A DNA stretch of 64,000 nucleotides, taken from contig JAVSML010000027.1 of assembly GCA_038503035.1 (NCBI GenBank), positions 2,187,860-2,251,859 of the forward strand. Reading direction: 5' to 3'. The translations under genes and the position numbers were made by a program. How positions within the stretch are numbered: the stretch's first letter is position 1; the number at the start of each line of letters is the position of its first letter. The notes beneath the pieces are model-generated. The model was not told the origin of the DNA, searched no databases, and worked only from the letters and a program-made list of their open reading frames with translations. Origin of the DNA: Crocodylus rhombifer (Eukaryota > Chordata > Crocodylia > Crocodylidae). Positions 57,920-64,000 of this stretch are shown in pieces.

Positions 57920-60110
57920 TAATGAAAGAAACATGACTTTTCCATTGAATACTACTGAAACAGAAGTGTTAGTACAACAATTTAGAAATTCATCAGCTGT
58001 CCTCAGGAAGAATACTCATGAATGCTTGCTGGTAAAAATATTCTTTTAACTTTACTGTTGTAAATGTGGAAGAAAATATCAGCTAAATTCCTTTGTGTTA
58101 AAAGGATTCAGCTAGGGTTAGATTTAAGTTCTGATGGAGGACGTCCACAAAGGTAGCCTGTAAGTATAGATCTTAAATTTCTGGCATGGGAATGACTATG
58201 CAAATAACATAGTTATATTGTGCTGATCAGAGTTACAGAACTAATATAAATATATATTTAAAAATTTTTTGGCATGCCCAGTATAAGCTAGGGTCCTATA
58301 TTCAGTAAACCATCCCTACTTTACAAAACATGTAAGTATATATTTTTTAATTTTTGGCCTTGTCTCAACTACAAAGCCTCAGCCACTAACTGAGCGCCCA
58401 TATGCCAATAGAGGTTTGCTAATACTTTTCTGAATAACAGAAGTAAGCTATTTGTAAATTATGTTGGCACACCTACTTCTACTCCAGGGGATATGTCAGC
58501 ATACTTAGATATGTCAGCTGAGGGGTGTGATCTTTTCACATCTCTAGCCCAACATAGAACATTATTATGGAGACTAAGCCTAGATATATGTGTAAGTCCT
58601 ATTTGCTTAAATCCTTGCTGAATAAGTCTTTCCCCAAGAGAAATTGCATTTTCTACCTGGGAATGGGAGTGGCTAGTACAGTTTGTGAATTGGACTTGCC
58701 AAAGTTCTGCTCTGACAATCACAGTATTTGTGCTACAATGCCTGCTCAGCTGTACTGAGAAATCAAACCTATCAACCCAAACCCCTTGAGTTTTACTTCT
58801 AAAAATAATACAAGTGAAGCAAGTGGCTATTTGTAGTATAAGAGAAATCTGATTGGCTGAAACTGACATGGACCCATATGTAAAATGGGACAGTTCTTAC
58901 TGCCAGCTAATAAATGTGTACCGTACTGAGCATTTAGATACTTGGGGGAGACATGTCCTATGTTGCCCATGTCTAATTTTCATCTACATCCCCTTTTCAG
59001 CTATGGAATAAACTTGTATGCTCTTGCTTCCTATAAAAAATGGTGAAATTGCATAAATATATTGTTCCTGGCACTTTCAGAAACATGTTCTGAAGGCTGA
59101 TTTTTCCATGTTGTTTTAATGACTCTGGATAGAGCAGTATTTTGAGACAGCTTTGCACCTGATTCTAAGTGCAACTTTCAGCTTTTTAACATAGAATTTT
59201 AAAGGTTGTGTGCATTTGTTTTTCATTATGTTCAACATAGAGCATCCATATGTTGCTTCCCGTTGGAACATCAAAGAAAACATAGATGCTGAAATCTGGA
59301 CTGTTTTATCTTTGCAATTGTAAAATTCCTGCAGCAGGGGACTCCAGCTATACAGGATATATTTTCCCTCTTTTGGTTCCAAATATTTGTATTAATCCAC
59401 ATTCTACATTACATTTAATGAATCACTATTGCCCCAGTTAGAGAAACATGCATAGTACAGTCAACATCTAACAACTTTTCAGCTCCTAAGTTCCAGTTGT
59501 AGACCATGAAACCCCGATGACCAAAATGTTCAAGTCATGTCTCTGGTTCGTGACCTTCAGGTTGCTAGAGCACAATATGAAGTATAACAGCTGGCTTCCA
59601 TGGTGTAATCTTTATTGTAAGAATAATACATGAGATCTTACATACTTCTATCAGTTGCAAATGTTCTTGTAGCTCATTGTACAATATGTCAGATGAAATG
59701 GATTTCATGATCTTTTGTATAATGCATATGTTCCAACAGTCATTTCAAATCTAATTTATTTCTGTAGAAATTCATTAATCTTTTGGGTACCATTGTTAAC
59801 CATTTTGATTTTATATTATTCAAGCATGGGGCTAAATTCTGTGCTCAGATACACGTTCCCAGTTCCCATTTATTTCAGTGGTGGTGGGGAGTTGCATAGG
59901 GAGAGTAAGTACCTAAGGGCAGAATTTACCTTATAGACATTTGTATTTTTCTCAGTGCAATGTTGCACCACAAAGCAAAGGTCTTTGAAAACCATAGTAC
60001 AGTTGATAGCAAATGATCTTTCTAATGTAACTAAAAAGGCTTGTTTACATTACATTCTTTCCAGTTAATTTGCCCATTTAAAACCTAGTTGATTTCTGTG
60101 CTATTTCAGA
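57920..60110. other. Non-coding DNA with a possible MITE end
   Basis: Near 58357, 'ggccttgtctcaactacaaa' looks like a diverged MITE terminus; no partner end was found. The 136-codon minus ORF at 58459-58869 has no recognisable domain. The rest is AT-rich. Confidence 0.4.
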
Positions 60111-60112
60111 GT

Positions 60113-60302
60113 GAAGTGCAACCTCATTATTACAAACCCTGTTTATAACAAACCCCTGCTTTTTAACAGCCCCAACAGCAGGAACCAATATTTTTTCATT
60201 ACTATGATGCAGTGAATTGACTGATTCTATTATAGAGACCACCCTCTTTTAATGAACTTTTCTCCTGGTCCCATGGGGGTTTGTTATAATGAGGTTGTAC
60301 TG
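60113..60302. mobile_element. pogo/Tigger-like MITE
   Basis: The left end AGTGCAACCTCATTATTACA and the reverse complement of the right end, CAGTACAACCTCATTATAAC, form a TIR of about 28 bp that continues into 'aaaccc'. CAGTACAACCTC resembles Tc1/mariner pogo-type ends. At about 190 bp it has no transposase. Confidence 0.6.
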
Positions 60303-60794
60303 TATACGTGTGAGTCATTTTTTTAATTGTATTTTTTTAATTGCTGCAAATAGCCCATGAAAGATTGTTTAGTCTGTCTTCTTTTTACTTTATTGGCAGT
60401 AGTTGTCAATGAGAATGCAGAGAGAGGGAACATGGCAGATATTATTGTTAGGAGCTCTGAAGGTATAAAATTTGGAGAATTGTTTTTATTTATATTAGGC
60501 CATTGTGCTTTTGCTGAAAAGAATAAATGAATAAGGGATTTTATAGCCATAAAACATTTTAAAAGTATATTTTAATTGGGAGAATTCCATCCTCACAATG
60601 AAACCCCATGTTAAATTGTGGACCACTGTTATATACTACAATTTTTTAGCCATGAGCAGTATAGACTAAAGATAGAAGCAACCCCTAGTTGCTTCTTGCT
60701 TTGGAAATGGCTTTTGGCATGGAAGGGGGCATGTAATTCTCATGTATTTAGTTGATAAAGGTTCTGTAAGAAATCTTAGTCTTTCATATACTTG

Positions 60795-61486
60795 GGGCAT
60801 GTCTACACATCTAAGCACAACTAAATTTACTGCATATTAAGCTAATGCACAGTAAGTGATTTTTGTCTACACGTGTTGGGACTTGGCACTAAATCTAGTG
60901 CCAAGTTCCTCCAACCCTGCCATGTGCCTCTGTGGCCACTGGGGGTGGGAGATGGGGTGTGGGGAGAGGAAGGAGCTCCAGTCTCTGGGTGTAAGCAGCA
61001 GCATGGAGCAGGTGCTGGCCCTGCTGCCAGAAACAGCCAGGAAGCAGCCCTGGGGAGATCTTAGGGCTGGGCAGGGAGAGCAGCAGGCTGCAGCCCTTTG
61101 CCACACTCACCCGTGGCCAAGCAGGAGCTCTGGCTAGGGGACAGGACTGGTAGAGGCAACCTGCGTCCCCTCCAGGAGGCACACAAGGACTGCAGTGCTC
61201 CAAGGTCCTGGCGTGTGTGCTCCAGAGCACAAAATGGCTGGAGGCTTTTATAGCATGCAACTAGGGGCTGACATAGAGCAGACCATCCCTGTGGCAGGAG
61301 AGGCACCCAGGAGCCCTGGGGCTGGGCTCAGGGTAGCCCCCTAGCAGCTAAGCAGACCTGGCACAGAAGTTACTGCGCTTTAACTAATCACACCTAAATT
61401 TTGTACCTGCACATGCCGGTATCAAATTTAGGTGTGATTAGCCATATTTTCTGAGCAGTAAAGCATGCACATGTAGACACATGCCC
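60795..61486. mobile_element. MITE-like element with two internal palindromes
   Basis: The left end GGGCATGTCTACACATCT pairs with the reverse complement of the right end, GGGCATGTGTCTACATGTGC. Inside are a perfect 11-bp stem with 4-nt loop (60881-60906) and a perfect 18-bp inverted repeat with 22-bp spacer (61384-61441), on either side of a GC-rich centre (60905-61350). The ORFs in that centre are incidental. Confidence 0.6.
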
Positions 61487-61489
61487 ATG

Positions 61490-62560
61490 CTGTACAGTAT
61501 ATTAAGTTTGTTCATATTAACGCATCTCATGTAGATGCACTCACAGTATTCTTAATCATTGGACAAGTACAGGGTACAAGTACAGGGTGGGTACAGGTTT
61601 AAAGTTTACAGAACACCCATGTATTCTTGGTCCATGAAATAGCCTCTGTAAGTAGGAGTCACATCTTTGTGCTGCACATTCGATTGAAGTATATTCACTT
61701 CTTGTTCTTTTATTCCTTGGTTTGTTGTTGGCATTTGTCAGGAGGTCAAAATAAGACAACGTGCCATAATTACTTCCTGAAGGGGAAAAAGAATTTGAGA
61801 AATAAATATAATTAACTTTAAAAAATGAATTAAAGAAAATAATTGCCAGAATTACTATTTTCTCCCTAAATTCAATGCTGCTAAAAACTTAGAAAAATCT
61901 AAATCCTAATTTTGGAAACTGTCCTATAATTCTAAAACTTGAAGAAAAAAAAAATCCCAAATCCTCAGAACTTCATGAAAAATGCAGAGATAAAATATGA
62001 AAATTTATCAGGGAATATTTTTCTGAGCTCTTGAGAAATTTTTCTTAGGGGAAACTTCTGTCATAGAATAAGTGAAAGGTACACTATAAATGGTATGAGA
62101 AGATGCTCAATATGTGTAGTTTTGTAAGTGTAGAGTGATAAGTGTGTTTCTAATAAAATTTGTAAATAATTATAATAAAGGTTCCCATAAGCATCTCAAC
62201 TTTTTGACTAAGATCAAGAGTTTTTGGCACCAAGGGGTGGATGTCAGGGCTAGCTCTGGCCTGATATTGCAGTGCCTCCAGGCCAGGTACCAGTTCCCTG
62301 TGGAGGGAACACCCACCCATTTTTTAAAGGTTTCCATCAATATGTTTGCCAATATAGGCCATGTGTTTTATAGTCATGCTCAAAGTTAGCTGTAGTTAAT
62401 CAACTTCATAGTTTGTTTCCATCGCTGAGCACACACTGCTTTTGGCACCAGTTTAATGATACACAATGCATTTTAATGAGGTTTCCTTGTATGTAAAAGT
62501 AAGATGAGGAGCTTTTTTCCCCCTATGCTGATTAGGAGAAAAACCTAATCTTATAAGTAG
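61490..62560. other. AT-rich non-coding DNA
   Basis: No gene was recognised. A further MITE-like string ('catctcatgtagatgcac') occurs near 61524-61541, possibly a second nested end. Confidence 0.45.
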
Positions 62561-63790
62561 TGTGGCAGGCTTGCCTATCTTTGTCTGGTTCCTCAGGCTT
62601 AGAGAATTGCCAAAACAAGTGGTGGGGCAAACCCACCAATTGGAGACCAGCAGAGGAGGAGCCTTGGGAGGAGTCTGCCCTGCTCCGACATCAGGGTGAG
62701 GTGAGGAGTGGACCTAATTGAAGACTGCACTCCACCTCCCCCCCAATTGGCCAGTCTTCAATTTTGGGGTGGAGCTCCAAAAGGGTGTATAAGGAGCTGT
62801 GTGCACAGCAAGTGGAGGAGACGACAAGAGATGGAGAAGAAAGAAGCTGGGGCTGGGGAAGAGCTGGGGAAGAGCCACCCAGGGGGCACTTCCAGGTGCC
62901 TTGAAAAGCCCAAAAACTCCACTGTCAGATGGGAGCAACAGGTGGCCACGTCCCCAACCCCTTGCCATGAGAGTGCAGGTGTCACTGCACAGAGAGTCCA
63001 CTAGGGATCAGGACCTTGGGAGCTGGGTGAGGTGGTTCAGGTCTCCAACCCTGGCACGAGGCTGGACGGTATAGGCGTCGCTGCAAGGAGGGTCTGAGAG
63101 GGACCGGGAACCGGGGGGGTGGCACTCGAGGCAGCTCAGGTCTCCAACCCAGGCAGAAGCCCAGCACCAGTGCAGATGCTGCTGCACGATGAGTCATTGT
63201 TGGGCCAAGGCCCTTGGAGGGGGAAGGGGACAATTTGGGCCCCATTCCCCACTGCCGGGTGTGAGAGCCTGTGGGTAGCACAGGCTCTGCAATACAGTGG
63301 GCCTGTACTGGAGCCCCAACCCTGGGCATGCATGAGGTGGCCCAGGTCCACAACCTGCTGAGAAGGATGAGTCATTTGGGTGTGTGAATGAGCCACACAC
63401 CCAAGGCAGGGACTGAGGCAGAGCACCCACTGTAGAAGCCACTTGCTTAGCTGGGACAAAACCCTTGCTGGACCCTACTCACCAGGAAGCGTGGGTTCTC
63501 GGACAAGGGGTCCCACCATGGAGGGACACAGTGGATAGCCCCATCAGAGGGGGTTTATGCTAGAGAGAGAGAGAGACTCCTCTAGAAGAGGTGGGTATTT
63601 GGGATTACCATACATTTTGGAGTATTTATTAATTGCTTGCTGCTTCTTATATTTTAGAGTGTGTATTAACTTTTTATTGTGCTTTAGATTTTGGGGTGCT
63701 TACCCATTGATTGTTGGGACATGCTTACACTCTGGGGATCTGTGAGCGAGGTTTCTCTCATGCATCTTGGGGGACTGCTATACTTACCTG
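62561..63790 (+). repeat. LTR-like repeat (TGTGGCAGGC start)
   Basis: It starts TGTGGCAGGCTTGCC, has 'gggtgtataaggagctgtg' near 62783 as a TATA-like box, then a long purine- and GC-rich region with repeated 'caggtctccaaccc' strings (63037, 63138). It shares its start and layout with 22146, 24446 and 37827. The right end is a guess. Confidence 0.35.
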
Positions 63791-63812
63791 TTCTGTTATT
63801 TGCTGACTTGAT

Positions 63813-64000
63813 TTCATAGACATTAGGGCTGGAAGGGACCTCGGAAGATCATCAAGTCCAGCCCCCTCACCCAGGGGTAGGAAGTCAGGAACCCCACCAC
63901 CATAGGATCCCAGAAAGATAAATACCCAAATGTCTCTTGAAGGCATTCAAAGTAGGTGCTTGAACCACCCCCAGCATTAGCCTATTCCATACCCTGGGGG
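63813..64000 (-). mobile_element. CR1 LINE 3' end, minus strand, cut by window edge
   Basis: It begins 'tttcatagacattagggctg', then 'gaagggacctcggaagatca', 'tcaagtccagccccctcacc' and continues to the window end. This is the reverse complement of a CR1 3' UTR. Confidence 0.85.

Noticed and set aside
58459..58869. 136-codon minus-strand ORF
   Set aside because: No recognisable domain, no neighbouring exon signals, and AT-rich surroundings. Long for chance but not enough to call a gene.

Overview
This window is repeat-rich, non-coding vertebrate DNA with no convincing host protein-coding exon, rRNA or tRNA gene. Its repeats suggest a non-mammalian amniote, most likely a crocodilian (a turtle is the main alternative). 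They include CR1 LINEs ending in TTTCATAG-type octamer repeats, a Tx1-type LINE, MIR/CORE-SINE relics, many palindromic MITEs whose ends read GGGYRTGTCTACA, PIF/Harbinger-like elements and a spuma/class-III-like endogenous retrovirus. This assignment comes from recognising repeat families by eye, not from a search.

Layout. 1-9.5 kb: AT-rich DNA with a microsatellite-armed palindrome (2003-2180), three MITEs, a Harbinger-like element (4560-5301, TAA duplications) and a GC-rich block with a perfect 18-bp hairpin (8061-8101). 9.5-14.7 kb: a CR1 cluster, including a 2.6-kb minus-strand CR1 (12034-14655) next to or inside an older plus-strand LINE. 15-18.5 kb: a MIR relic and a GC-rich MITE-like element. 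18.9-25.6 kb: a decayed non-CR1 LINE, a coding-like minus-strand block, a CR1 RT fragment and GA-rich LTR-like repeats. 26-35.7 kb: mostly unremarkable DNA with a MIR relic and a 264-nt long hairpin (34935-35198). 35.8-37.7 kb: a Harbinger-like element filled with repeated units. 39.8-48.6 kb: the endogenous retrovirus. 48.6-64 kb: AT-rich DNA, a Tx1 LINE fragment, more MITEs and a CR1 tail running off the end.

The retrovirus (39859-48614, minus strand) is the most informative object. It has two 707-bp LTRs (about 32 differences by eye, no length change), a perfect 5-bp target duplication (ACCTC), a primer-binding site matching tRNA-Ser(UGA), a polypurine tract, a gag-like frame, an integrase with its DDE motif, and an Env with a basic cleavage site and an unusually long transmembrane subunit. 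Protease, reverse transcriptase and RNase H are missing. Between the 5' LTR and the gag-like frame lie about 3 kb holding several small ORFs, three with hydrophobic segments and one with a C-x2-C-x7-C-x2-C motif. Such a large 5' accessory region is unusual for a retrovirus and is the best candidate here for undescribed biology. Every coding region is broken, so this copy is a fossil.
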